Assembly (NCBI GenBank): GCA_019416065.1
Contig: DXYB01000003.1
Coordinates: forward strand, 1-64,000
Direction of reading: 5' to 3'
Length of the DNA: 64,000 bases
Origin: Acidaminococcus sp.
GTDB lineage: Bacteria; Bacillota; Negativicutes; Acidaminococcales; Acidaminococcaceae
Both the position numbers and the translations under genes were made by a program. Numbering within the stretch: the first letter of the stretch is position 1; the number at the start of each line of letters is the position of its first letter. The notes below the pieces were generated by a model. That model had not been told where the DNA came from. It worked only from the letters and a program-made list of their open reading frames with translations, and did not search any database. Of the stretch, positions 52,236-60,971 are shown in pieces.

Positions 52236-52784
52236 TTATTTGCGGTTATTGTATATAGTTTCTTGGATTGCTTTTTGGATGGCCTCCTGCATTTCCGGGC
52301 GATGCTGATCCACCTCTAAGATGCGTTTTAGTTCCTCATCCGGGTCGTCATCCACCTCGCCAAATTCCACGTGGCAGAGATTCTTATCCCACGCACACAG
52401 GGAAAAGGTTTGTTCCTTATGATTATACTCCACAGTATAATATAAGGGATTTTCGCCCTGAGGGCCGGTGACGATATACGCACGGCGGCACAATGGCTGG
52501 ACATTAGCAGTAAAGGGAAAGAAAAGCCGCAAGATAAAGCCGCCAGGTTTTCCCGCTCTGGCGTCAGACCGATCCCCAAAGGGAACTGCATCCACCTGGA
52601 AGTGCTCTTCCTGAACTGATAACGGACTTTCCTCTTTAACTGCTTTTTGGTAGTTTTGCAAAGTTGCTGAGCAAATCTTCGCAAAGCTGTTAGCCAGATC
52701 AAAAACATCCAATCCGTATTTTTCCTTGCCTTGGTAAATCACAACCGGCAAAAATTTATGCTCTAAGTAGTACAAGGGATCCAT
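52236..52784 (-). CDS. Uncharacterised protein following coaBC
   Basis: 182 residues from the ATG at 52784 (AAAGGA upstream); the frame starts at a TTG at 52802, inside the coaBC end. No signal peptide or membrane segment. The middle has beta-rich segments (GGFILRLFFPFTANVQPLCRR; YTVEYNHKEQTFSLCAWD) and the end is an acidic helix-rich part (DDDPDEELKRILEV). I do not recognise the family. The gene is 12-30 bases from coaBC and ends in a terminator, so it is the last gene of the remA-gmk-rpoZ-coaBC run. Confidence 0.75.
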   Translation of the reverse strand: MDPLYYLEHKFLPVVIYQGKEKYGLDVFDLANSFAKICSATLQNYQKAVKEESPLSVQEEHFQVDAVPFGDRSDARAGKPGGFILRLFFPFTANVQPLCRRAYIVTGPQGENPLYYTVEYNHKEQTFSLCAWDKNLCHVEFGEVDDDPDEELKRILEVDQHRPEMQEAIQKAIQETIYNNRK

Positions 52785-52795
52785 AGTCATTCCTT

Positions 52796-54007
52796 TTAAC
52801 AAGAGTTCTTTTTGTGGAAGTGTGCGCTGACAATATCCAATATTCTATTTCCCACTGCCTCTTTGCTCATAAGCTCCAGGCTTTCCACCCGGCCATCAGG
52901 AAAGAGAAACTTCACCACATTGGTATCCGTGGAAAAGCCGGCTCCTTGCATGCTTACATCATTGGCTACAATCATGTCCAGATTCTTTTTTCTGACTTTT
53001 TCTGCTGCATTTTCCAGCAAATGTTGGGTTTCTGCTGCAAATCCTACCAGAAACTGGTGGGTCTTTTGCTTGCCTAGTAACTGCAAAATATCCGGATTTT
53101 TGTCCAGTGTCAGGGTTAGGTTTTCGTCATGTTTTTTGATTTTTTGGGATGCTTGTTGGTGGGGTTTATAATCGGCCACAGCCGCCGCCTTGATCACGGC
53201 ATCCACCTGATCATATTCTGCCAGAACAGCTTGCAACATCTCCCCTGTGCTTTCCACCCGGATAAAGCGGACATTTTTAGGAGGTGTAATAGCCGTAGGA
53301 CCGGAAATCAGCACTACGTCAGCTCCCCGCCGGGCGGCGTCACGCGCGATGGCATAGCCCATTTTACCGCTGCTGCGATTGCCAATAAAGCGCACGGGGT
53401 CAATCGCTTCCCTCGTGCCCCCAGCCGTAACAAGAAGTTTCATCCCCCTTAGATCCCCTTCTTGCTTTGCAAAAAAGGAATCCATAAAAGAAAGTATATC
53501 ATCCGGTTCCGGCAAACGGCCAGCCCCACAGATGCCACAGGCTAAATACCCGCTGCCGCTATCCATAATGGTAATCCCGTCTTTACGGAGGGTTTCCAGG
53601 TTGCGTTGTACCGCAGGATTTTGCAACATATTGGTATTCATGGCCGGACAAATAATTTTGGGTTTATCGCAAGCCAAAAGGGTGGTGCTCAGGAGATCAT
53701 CTCCGATACCACCAGCCATTTTCCCTATGATATTGGCCGTAGCCGGGGCCACCACCATAATGTCACACCAGCGCCCCAGAGCTACATGCTCCACATTAAA
53801 TTCTGCATTGCCGGCCCACAGATCCGTTGCCACCGGATTGCCGCTGATTTCCTTAAAAAGAAGCGGAGAAACAAGATGTGTAGCCGCTTCGGTCATCACT
53901 ACACGCACCAAGGCACCGGCCTGTACCAAGTGACTCACCAGCGTCACTACTTTGTACAAGGCAATGCCGCCAGTCACGCCTAAAGCGATCTTTTTGCCTT
54001 CTAGCAC
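52796..54007 (-). CDS. coaBC: Bifunctional phosphopantothenoylcysteine decarboxylase/phosphopantothenate--cysteine ligase
   Basis: 403 residues. CoaC half: GVTGGIALYK, VAPATANIIGKMAGGIGDDLLST, CPAMNTNM. CoaB half from about residue 190: VTAGGTREAIDPVRFIGNRSSGKMG, AAVADYKP, NDVSMQGAGFSTDTN. Two steps of coenzyme A synthesis. GTG start at 54007, Shine-Dalgarno AAAGGAG. Confidence 0.97.
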   Translation of the reverse strand: MLEGKKIALGVTGGIALYKVVTLVSHLVQAGALVRVVMTEAATHLVSPLLFKEISGNPVATDLWAGNAEFNVEHVALGRWCDIMVVAPATANIIGKMAGGIGDDLLSTTLLACDKPKIICPAMNTNMLQNPAVQRNLETLRKDGITIMDSGSGYLACGICGAGRLPEPDDILSFMDSFFAKQEGDLRGMKLLVTAGGTREAIDPVRFIGNRSSGKMGYAIARDAARRGADVVLISGPTAITPPKNVRFIRVESTGEMLQAVLAEYDQVDAVIKAAAVADYKPHQQASQKIKKHDENLTLTLDKNPDILQLLGKQKTHQFLVGFAAETQHLLENAAEKVRKKNLDMIVANDVSMQGAGFSTDTNVVKFLFPDGRVESLELMSKEAVGNRILDIVSAHFHKKNSC

Positions 54008-54019
54008 GATCCTGCTCCT

Positions 54020-54244
54020 TTATGCTTTCTGCTCTTCCTCAAGCTCTTTCTTGGTAGCAATGCTGACCATACCTTCCCCGATTTCTTTCAGGGCAATGGA
54101 TACAGGTTTGTTGGAATTTGATTCCACCAGTGCTGGAGCATGATCCACCAGCTGACGGGCCCGTTTGGCAGCCATAATGCACAGCGCATATTTGCTCCCT
54201 ACTTTTTTTGACAGATCATCAATGGAAGGATCAATCATAGACAT
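54020..54244 (-). CDS. rpoZ: RNA polymerase omega subunit
   Basis: 74 residues. KYALCIMAAKRARQL and KPVSIALKEIGEGMV match the omega fold that wraps the beta' C-terminus. Between gmk and coaBC, the conserved order. Confidence 0.95.
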   Translation of the reverse strand: MSMIDPSIDDLSKKVGSKYALCIMAAKRARQLVDHAPALVESNSNKPVSIALKEIGEGMVSIATKKELEEEQKA

Positions 54245-54258
54245 CGTTTCGTTCTCCT

Positions 54259-54897
54259 TTACTTTTCCACCTTGTTGCCTTCAGTTTCGCCCTGGCAAAT
54301 TTCGTCCACAATATAATAAGTACGGCCTACTCGCAAGTGTTCCACGTCAATGATCTTGCTGACTTTGTCAGTTGCCTTTTCTACTTCGTCATTGACCACG
54401 ATATAATCGTATTTGGAAGCATAGGAAAGCTCACTGGTAGCAGCGGACAAACGGCGTTTAATGACGTCCACCGCATCCGTGCCCCGCTTGTAGATGCGTT
54501 TGCTTAATTCGTCCAGAGACGGCGGCACAATGAACACAAAAACCCCTTCCGGGTAGCTCTTTTTCACTTGCAGGGCGCCCTGGGGATCAATCTCCAAAAT
54601 TACATCCATCCCTTCCGCCAGTCTGTCCAACACATACTGTTTCGGGGTACCATAATAGTTGCCATACACGGACGCATGTTCCAACAAGCCCCCGTTTTTA
54701 ATCAGATCTTCAAATTCATCCCGGGTCTTAAAGAAATAATTGACCCCGTCCACTTCCCCTTTGCGGGGTCCGCGGGTAGTGCAGGATACAGAATAGGCCA
54801 TATGGTCACGTTTCTCCCGCAGCCGGGCACAAATCGTGCCTTTGCCCGCACCACTAGGGCCACTTAAAACCAGCAGGATCCCCTGTGGCTTATTCAT
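54259..54897 (-). CDS. gmk: Guanylate kinase
   Basis: 212 residues from the ATG at 54897, 6 bases after AAGGAGG and overlapping the remA stop; a longer frame to 54996 runs through remA. P-loop GPSGAGKGT, SCTTRGPRKGEVDGVNYFF, EIDPQGALQV. Converts GMP to GDP. Confidence 0.97.
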   Translation of the reverse strand: MNKPQGILLVLSGPSGAGKGTICARLREKRDHMAYSVSCTTRGPRKGEVDGVNYFFKTRDEFEDLIKNGGLLEHASVYGNYYGTPKQYVLDRLAEGMDVILEIDPQGALQVKKSYPEGVFVFIVPPSLDELSKRIYKRGTDAVDVIKRRLSAATSELSYASKYDYIVVNDEVEKATDKVSKIIDVEHLRVGRTYYIVDEICQGETEGNKVEK

Positions 54898-55180
54898 TGT
54901 CATCCTCCTTTTCTTCCGCAGTAGGAACCGGATCCGGGACATCCTGGGCAAACCGATTGGCAATGGTTTCTGGCTGCAGTGCCGAAAGTACCACATGCCC
55001 GCTATCCATAATCAGCACGGCACGGGTTCGTCTGCCATAAGTCGCATCAATCACAACCCCTTTATCCCGACCATCTTGGATAATCCGCTTGATGGGAGCA
55101 CTTTCCGGACCAATGATGCTGACCACCCGCTGGGCAGAAACAATATTACCAAAACCGATATTAATCAATTTAATATCCAT
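54890..55180 (-). CDS. remA: RemA/DUF370 family DNA-binding protein
   Basis: 96 residues from the ATG at 55180. INIGFGNIVSAQRVVSIIGPESAPIKR is the RemA signature. In Bacillus subtilis RemA is a DNA-wrapping activator of matrix genes and osmoprotection genes. The order yicC-remA-gmk-rpoZ is conserved well beyond biofilm formers, so the ancestral job is unclear. There is a tail of acidic residues after residue 75. Confidence 0.92.
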   Translation of the reverse strand: MDIKLINIGFGNIVSAQRVVSIIGPESAPIKRIIQDGRDKGVVIDATYGRRTRAVLIMDSGHVVLSALQPETIANRFAQDVPDPVPTAEEKEDDNE

Positions 55181-55197
55181 CTTCACTCTCCTGCTAG

Positions 55198-56094
55198 TTA
55201 TTGTATATTTTGGATTTGTTCTCGAACTTTCTCGATTTCACTTTTCATACTGACTACGGTCTGGATAATCGGAGCATCGGCTGCTTTGGAAGCGATGGTA
55301 TTGCTCTCCCGATTCATTTCCTGCACCAAAAAATCCATTCGCCGCCCCACCGGCTTATTTTCCATAAGGAGCTGACGGAATTGGTTAAGATGGCTATGTA
55401 GACGGACAAATTCCTCCGTGGTATTCACCTTGTCAGCATAAATCGCTGTTTCCGCAATCAGGCGTCCTTCGTCCACATTTCCAGCCCCTGCCTCTTGAAG
55501 CAATTGGCGAACAGATTCCGTTAGACGATTGCGGTATACTGTCAATGTTTCAGGAGCCCGTTTTTCGATGGTTTCCAGATCAGTTTCAATGGCATCAATA
55601 CGCTTCCGGATATCTCGGGAAAGCATCTCTCCTTCTGTTTGACGCATTGTTTCCAGATGATCCAAGGCCGTTGTCACGGTCTTTTCTATCAGCGGCCACA
55701 ACGGCATAAGATCCATTTCTTCTTCCTGGGTAACCAGCACGTCCGGCTGGCCGGCAATAAAAAGTATATCTGATTCCACACGACCTTCCGGTATATCCAA
55801 AAGCTGTCGTAGGCCTTGTAAACTATCATGATACGCACTTGCTAGTGCTTTGTCAAGTCTTACGCTTTTTGCTCCGCTGCCCGTATAAGCAGCATTGATA
55901 AATACGTCAATATGTCCTCGGGGAATCCGATCCAAAATCAGGCGGCGAATTTTGCTCTCTACCGGATTCAAAAAGCGGGGAGAACGAATCGACAGTTCCG
56001 CGTAGCGGTGATTAACGGTTTTGATTTCACAGGCAAAAGAAAATCCTTCCTGTTCTACCTGGCATCGTCCGTAACCGGTCATACTCTGCAGCAT
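55198..56094 (-). CDS. YicC family endoribonuclease-like protein
   Basis: 298 residues. MLQSMTGYGR start, EIKTVNHRY, RGHIDVFIN, and the C-terminal block VGRRMDFLVQEMNRESNTIASKA with conserved acidic residues. E. coli YicC has been described as an endoribonuclease acting on small RNA. First gene of the remA-gmk-rpoZ-coaBC run. Confidence 0.93.
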   Translation of the reverse strand: MLQSMTGYGRCQVEQEGFSFACEIKTVNHRYAELSIRSPRFLNPVESKIRRLILDRIPRGHIDVFINAAYTGSGAKSVRLDKALASAYHDSLQGLRQLLDIPEGRVESDILFIAGQPDVLVTQEEEMDLMPLWPLIEKTVTTALDHLETMRQTEGEMLSRDIRKRIDAIETDLETIEKRAPETLTVYRNRLTESVRQLLQEAGAGNVDEGRLIAETAIYADKVNTTEEFVRLHSHLNQFRQLLMENKPVGRRMDFLVQEMNRESNTIASKAADAPIIQTVVSMKSEIEKVREQIQNIQ

Positions 56095-56105
56095 GGTGTG
56101 CCTCC

Positions 56106-56723
56106 TTAATTCAGCTTAGTCAGGTTCAGCACAAATTCCCGAGTGCCCCCGTACTCATCCTGGGCGGAGAGTACCATGACCCGATTAGGATCCAGCTTGG
56201 ACAAATCAAAATACACAAAGTATTGCAAATCCCACACGTTAACCCCTTCCAGTTGTCCAGTGCGAGGATTGGGTAGTTGCATATCCCGCTGGGATGCCGC
56301 ATTTAAATTGTTGTAGTAGGGATACAGAACTTTTTGCCCTTGGTAGATCTTCACCTTTAAGTTTTTGGGTTCCAGGCGGACACTGGTACTAAGATGCAGC
56401 CCCAGCGCCAATACTCCCTGGTATTGTTTAGCCACTTTCATACCTTGGGCCAGGCTTGGTTTTTGCCCACTGCTTTGTTGGGCATCCACCGCCGCCGTCA
56501 GATACGGCGTATAGACTACAACGCGTTCCCGCAGGCCATATTTATTTAATTGTTTCCGATCATAGACGGTCCAAGGCGCCAAAACTTCTCCCAAAGAAGC
56601 CCCTCGACGCTGCTCCCCATAAGTCTGGGCCGCTTGTATAGTAGAATCCGTCAGTGGAAGCATGGCAAATGCTGTTTGGGTCAGCAGCAGACACGCTGCC
56701 ATCAAAAGACCGATTTTTTTCAT
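56106..56723 (-). CDS. Uncharacterised secreted protein
   Basis: 205 residues from the ATG at 56723, where AAAGGAG lies upstream and a signal peptide (KKIGLLMAACLLLTQTAFA) follows; the longer frame to 57071 is antisense to rqcH and rejected. The mature part has no cysteines and no recognised motif. It has a conserved-looking core VLALGLHLSTSVRLEPKNLKV and a C-terminal YFVYFDLSKLDPNRVM. Likely periplasmic. It has a consensus promoter and is 11 bases before yicC. Confidence 0.8.
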   Translation of the reverse strand: MKKIGLLMAACLLLTQTAFAMLPLTDSTIQAAQTYGEQRRGASLGEVLAPWTVYDRKQLNKYGLRERVVVYTPYLTAAVDAQQSSGQKPSLAQGMKVAKQYQGVLALGLHLSTSVRLEPKNLKVKIYQGQKVLYPYYNNLNAASQRDMQLPNPRTGQLEGVNVWDLQYFVYFDLSKLDPNRVMVLSAQDEYGGTREFVLNLTKLN

Positions 56724-56778
56724 GGTTCCTGTCTCCTTTGCAGTTTGACCGAAGTCTTTTTGCCATATATACTTATAT

Positions 56779-56807
56779 ATTATACCGGATTTCAAAACGA
56801 CGTGCAA
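56779..56807 (-). promoter_or_regulatory. Promoter of the secreted-protein gene
   Basis: -35 TTGCAC (56802-56807), -10 TATAAT (56779-56784), spacer 17, divergent from rqcH. Confidence 0.8.
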
Positions 56808-56829
56808 ATGTCGCGACAAGGAGGCAATA

Positions 56830-58566
56830 ATGAACCTAGAAGGTATTACGCTCCGGGTACTGGCCCACGAATTGACGCAAGCCCTTACCGGAGGGAAAAT
56901 CATAAAAATCTTTATGCCCTCACGGGCTTCTCTCTTATTACAGGTAGCTTTAGCAGACCATACTGCCAATTTCTGGATTGATTTAGGCGGGGAATCCCCG
57001 CTTATAACATTGCCTGAGCGCTTGCCGCAGCGACCGGACATTCCCCCATCTTTTTGTATGCTGCTGCGCAAACACTTGGAAGAAGGCCGGATTGCCCAGA
57101 TTCATCAAATAGGGTTGGACAGAGTTCTCGTGGTAGACGTGGACCTCATCGGTGCAGAACGAAAAATTCTCACTAAGCATCTTGTGCTGGAGCTTACAGG
57201 AAAAAATAGTAATATTGTTTTCTTAGATGAAAATGGCAGTATCCTAGATGCGCTGCGGCATATCGGAAAAACCCAGAACCGGGTACGGCAAATTCTACCT
57301 GGGCTTTCTTATTGCCCGCCTCCGCCCCAGGATGGATTGGATTTTCTAACAGCGTCTCCCCATGCTATCAGAGAAAAAGCGGTAGCCCAAGGAGATGTAA
57401 GCCTGGTACAGGGCCTCATTGCTTCCACGGTGGGTATTGGCAAGCTCACCGCCCAAGAAGTAGCTTATCGCAGCGGCTACACAGGCAGCGTGCAGCTGAT
57501 GCAGCTCCCCGATGCACAAAAAATAGAGGCCGCCCTCGCCTCCCTCCAAACAGAAATCCAGGATAGATTAACGCAGTCCAATCTGCCTGTTTTTGCCCAG
57601 ATTGATGCACGCAACCGGATGAAAAACCTGGTTCCTTATCACCCCCAAAGCCACAGTGAATGGAAGCTACAAGAATTTTCAACCCTTCTGGATGCAGAGG
57701 CCTATAGTGTGTCCCTCATCCCGGTGCAAATCCCTGACAAGGAACTCTTGCAAAAATTGGTACACAACCAGGCAGCAAAAACAGAAAAACGCATGACGTT
57801 TTTGGCCCAGGATCTCGCCAACGCGGAAAAGGCCGAAACCCAAAAAGTTATGGCGGATACACTAATGAGTTATGGCTACCAAGTAAAAAAAGGCAGCACA
57901 AGCTGCGAATTGCCCAATATTTATAATCCTAAAGAACGGTTAACCATTCCCCTATCTCCTGAGCGTTCCGTGATGGAAAATGCCCAGGCCTATTACAAAA
58001 AATACAATAAAAGCAAACGGGCCGTAGAAGAAATCAAAGAGCAGCAAAAAGAGGCTGATGCCTTGCTCGCTTACCTGCGCAGCTTGGACGTAAGCCTTGA
58101 TACTGCTTCCACCAAAGGGGACATAGCAGAGATCAAGCAAGAAGTCATCGCTCTGGGACTTTTACCCCAGCCTAAAAAAAAGCAGCCCTCCCAAAGTAAA
58201 TCCGAACCACTAAAGATCATGCTTTCCCCAGAAACCACCCTCTATATTGGAAAAAACAACAAACAAAATGATTATGTGACCTTTAAACTAGGACGAAGTA
58301 ATGACCTGTGGTTCCATGCAAAAAACATTCCCGGTTCTCACGTGATTTTAAAGACCACTCTCCCCGAGCCCCGACAGGAAGATATTCTTTTGGCGGCACA
58401 ACTGGCTGCCGGATTCAGCAAAGGAAAAGACAGCGATCGGGTCCCTGTGGACTATACCCCCCGCCGCCTGGTAAAAAAGCCCAGTGGTGCCAAGCCCGGC
58501 TTTGTAATCTTTACGGGGCAGACCACGGTCTATGTAAAACCTCGGACATCGGTTCCACACTCCTAA
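56830..58566 (+). CDS. rqcH: RqcH/NFACT family ribosome quality control factor
   Basis: 578 residues. NFACT-N domain (ITLRVLAHEL), Asp97-Arg98 (GLDRVLVVD), the pair required for alanine-tail addition in B. subtilis RqcH. Helix-hairpin-helix part near residues 180-235, a long coiled coil (about 290-440), and the NFACT-R domain (YIGKNNKQNDYVTFKLGRSNDLWFHA; GSHVIL). Adds alanine tails to nascent chains stuck on 50S subunits; it was earlier called fibronectin-binding FbpA. AAGGAGG precedes the ATG. Confidence 0.95.
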   Translation: MNLEGITLRVLAHELTQALTGGKIIKIFMPSRASLLLQVALADHTANFWIDLGGESPLITLPERLPQRPDIPPSFCMLLRKHLEEGRIAQIHQIGLDRVLVVDVDLIGAERKILTKHLVLELTGKNSNIVFLDENGSILDALRHIGKTQNRVRQILPGLSYCPPPPQDGLDFLTASPHAIREKAVAQGDVSLVQGLIASTVGIGKLTAQEVAYRSGYTGSVQLMQLPDAQKIEAALASLQTEIQDRLTQSNLPVFAQIDARNRMKNLVPYHPQSHSEWKLQEFSTLLDAEAYSVSLIPVQIPDKELLQKLVHNQAAKTEKRMTFLAQDLANAEKAETQKVMADTLMSYGYQVKKGSTSCELPNIYNPKERLTIPLSPERSVMENAQAYYKKYNKSKRAVEEIKEQQKEADALLAYLRSLDVSLDTASTKGDIAEIKQEVIALGLLPQPKKKQPSQSKSEPLKIMLSPETTLYIGKNNKQNDYVTFKLGRSNDLWFHAKNIPGSHVILKTTLPEPRQEDILLAAQLAAGFSKGKDSDRVPVDYTPRRLVKKPSGAKPGFVIFTGQTTVYVKPRTSVPHS

Positions 58567-58574
58567 AAAGTTTG

Positions 58575-58614
58575 CCTGGTGTATAGCATTTTCGCTGTAC
58601 ACCAGGTCTTTTTT
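58575..58614. terminator. Terminator between rqcH and the autotransporter
   Basis: CCTGGTGTA.AGC paired with GCT.TACACCAGG, then TCTTTTTT on the plus strand. On the minus strand CTTTTTAGG lies a few bases beyond, so it may act both ways. Confidence 0.85.
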
Positions 58615-58626
58615 AGTGATATGCCT

Positions 58627-60738
58627 TTACTTTTTTAGCGATTCCAGTTCCTGCAGGATAGCGTTAATTTGTGCCTGCTGGGAGGTAATCTGGTCCTGCT
58701 GATTCTGCACTTGCGATTTTAAGGCTTTATTTTCTTCCTGTTGGGCGTTTAATTGCTGTTGCTGCGCCGTAAGCTGTGCCTTTTGGTCTGCAATCACAGT
58801 TGTAAGCGCGGCTTTAGAGTATCCCGCATAAGGACTGGATTTGCCCAGTTTCAGGGTGAGACCCAAATTTACTAGATTTTCTCCACCACCCATGCTGCCG
58901 CCTACGGAGAACATGGTTCGCGCGTCCGGCCGGTAAAAAGCACCAATAGCCATGGCATTGGCACTGCGATAGTGTCCGTATCCGGCTGCAAAGTCCCATT
59001 TGTCATCCGGATCAAAATCCTGGGGATGGAGTGCCGCCAGTGCCGCTGCTCCAGCGCCAACCCGGTCAATACGGGCATCCATTCGATTGATGCGGTTTCC
59101 CATGGAACTAATGGTATCGGCGTTCTGCTTCACTTGCTGGTCCAGTACCATCAGGTTTTCCCCAGCCGTGTTGGAAGATTTCACATAGGCACCCTCCTGG
59201 GCGACCCGGGTTTCATGATAGATAGTGCCGCCGTTTACAACGCCTGTATTATCCTTTGCCACTTGCCCATTTGCCTTGACGGAAACAGTATAGGTAGAGC
59301 TCCCATCTACATTAGCAGCTTCTTTCACATCAACATTTTCTCCGGCTTTCACGGTATTGCGGGTATCCACAGCTACGCCAGTGCTGCCGCTGTTGGGTGT
59401 CATGGTAGCCATAGCTTGTTTCAGCTGCGCTACGTTTACTGCATCCGTATCCTCACTGCCTGCTGCCACACCAGTAATCTGCCGGGTAAAAGTAATTTCA
59501 TTATCAACAGAGCCAAAGCCTCCCATGGCCAAGCCAATGCCTCCGATGGATAGAATGCCGGTAGTAGATTTCCAGGTAGGGCTGGCATCCGTGCTAGGGG
59601 CTTTGGTTTTAGGGTCATAGCCTGCCACACCGGTCGCCCGGTTGGCTTTAGCAAAGTTACCGAGAGCAATAGAACCTTCTATATCAGCTTCTGCAGAGGC
59701 GCCAAGAGCAATGGCATATGCTTTTTTAGCACTGGCACCGCGTATACCCCTTGAAGACAACCCTAATCCATAACCGGCGCCTCGACCTTTCATACCCGTA
59801 TGCGCAGCGATTTGATTGGGCCCCAGGGCAATGGCACCATCAGCCTCTTCTGCCACTGTAGAAGCACCCAAAGTGACAGATCCATATCCTTTAGCAGTAC
59901 CGGTCCCAATGGACAAAGCAGCCTCTCCGCTGGCGATAGACCCCAGACCAAGGGCCATAGAGCCCGTTCCTGTGGCAGAAGACCAGTTTCCCACGGCCAT
60001 AGCCTGGGCAGAAAAAGCCTGTGCATGATCCCCCATAGCAATCCCGGAATAACTGTTCATAACATACCTTGGCTGAACCCAACGCCCATCGAGGCCTGAT
60101 GGTATACGGTCTTCCAAATCGTCTTTGTTACCCACTTTCGCCTGATACCCAATGGCTACCCCACCGCCATATAATTCAGAATAAGAAGAGCTATCCGGTA
60201 CAACAGCAGGGTTTCCATCATAATAGGGGACATAGTCGGCGATGGAAGCCCCAGCCCCAATAACCACAGAATTAGGACGCACTGTGGAGGCACTACTACC
60301 AATGGCGATAGCCCGTGTCTGTTTTGCACTAGCAGTATCCCCGATGGCCACCGCCCCACCCTTAAGTTCCTGTGTTCCATCCCACCACGGTTCTTCGTTA
60401 TAACCAAAGGCTGTAGCTTTATGGCCGATGGCTAGATCGTTTTCATACTTTGCCGTACTGGTATCCCCAATAGCAATGGCATCTTTTCCTGTGGCTCCAT
60501 TATTATTGACATTACTGTCAGTAGCCGTATTGGTGCTATTGATACTTACATAGTGCGTTCCGTCCGCAGCAGAGACTATACCTGTACCCCCCCCGATGGA
60601 CAAAAGCACAACTAGGGTAAGTCCTGTAATAATACCCTTTTTGTTTCTGGACATTTTCCCTTGTCCTTTAGCTAATTCTGACGCCACCACATAGCACTGC
60701 TTAGTACGATTCCAAATCACCTTGTAGATTCTGTTCAT
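58627..60738 (-). CDS. YadA-like trimeric autotransporter adhesin with coiled-coil C-terminal tail
   Basis: 703 residues. Extended signal region (MNRIYKVIWNRTKQCYVVASELAKG) then hydrophobic signal peptide to about residue 57. Head of YadA-type repeats (AIAIGSSAS, AMAVGNWSSATG, SMALGLGSIASG; about 80-400), neck DAVNVAQLKQAM near 430, stalk with coiled coil MGNRINRMDARIDRVG, and a four-strand YadA anchor at about 560-633. Instead of ending at the last strand it carries 70 more residues, mostly a Gln-rich heptad coil (AQLTAQQQQLNAQQEEN). It shows that the organism has an outer membrane. Confidence 0.92.
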   Translation of the reverse strand: MNRIYKVIWNRTKQCYVVASELAKGQGKMSRNKKGIITGLTLVVLLSIGGGTGIVSAADGTHYVSINSTNTATDSNVNNNGATGKDAIAIGDTSTAKYENDLAIGHKATAFGYNEEPWWDGTQELKGGAVAIGDTASAKQTRAIAIGSSASTVRPNSVVIGAGASIADYVPYYDGNPAVVPDSSSYSELYGGGVAIGYQAKVGNKDDLEDRIPSGLDGRWVQPRYVMNSYSGIAMGDHAQAFSAQAMAVGNWSSATGTGSMALGLGSIASGEAALSIGTGTAKGYGSVTLGASTVAEEADGAIALGPNQIAAHTGMKGRGAGYGLGLSSRGIRGASAKKAYAIALGASAEADIEGSIALGNFAKANRATGVAGYDPKTKAPSTDASPTWKSTTGILSIGGIGLAMGGFGSVDNEITFTRQITGVAAGSEDTDAVNVAQLKQAMATMTPNSGSTGVAVDTRNTVKAGENVDVKEAANVDGSSTYTVSVKANGQVAKDNTGVVNGGTIYHETRVAQEGAYVKSSNTAGENLMVLDQQVKQNADTISSMGNRINRMDARIDRVGAGAAALAALHPQDFDPDDKWDFAAGYGHYRSANAMAIGAFYRPDARTMFSVGGSMGGGENLVNLGLTLKLGKSSPYAGYSKAALTTVIADQKAQLTAQQQQLNAQQEENKALKSQVQNQQDQITSQQAQINAILQELESLKK

Positions 60739-60806
60739 GCTAGAACTCCCCTTCCATTCTTCCCGTTTTTTATTCCGATTCTATTTTACCTAATAATCTT
60801 TACTTA

Positions 60807-60835
60807 ATTATAATTCATCCGTGTATGAATTGAAA
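60807..60835 (-). promoter_or_regulatory. Possible promoter of the autotransporter gene
   Basis: -10 TATAAT (60807-60812) with a weak -35 TTTCAA (60830-60835), spacer 17. A second AT-rich site TAAAAT is at 60783-60788. Confidence 0.4.
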
Positions 60836-60910
60836 AGAGGAAATCAGAGAATTCTTAAGTTTTAAAAGATTGCCGCTATGGCCATTTTCACCGTTCCTTC
60901 ATTTGCTGCG

Positions 60911-60919
60911 TGCTATAAT
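60911..60919 (+). promoter_or_regulatory. Extended -10 promoter of the MscS gene
   Basis: TGC-TATAAT (60911-60919), 53 bases before the ATG, no clear -35. Confidence 0.5.
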
Positions 60920-60971
60920 ATTTTATAACATTTTCTAGCAATTGCTGTTTCATGAAAGGAATTTTTTCATT

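Noticed and set aside
56724..57071. N-terminal extension of the secreted protein at 56106-56723
   Set aside because: It runs antisense into rqcH. The internal ATG has a Shine-Dalgarno, a promoter and a signal peptide right behind it.
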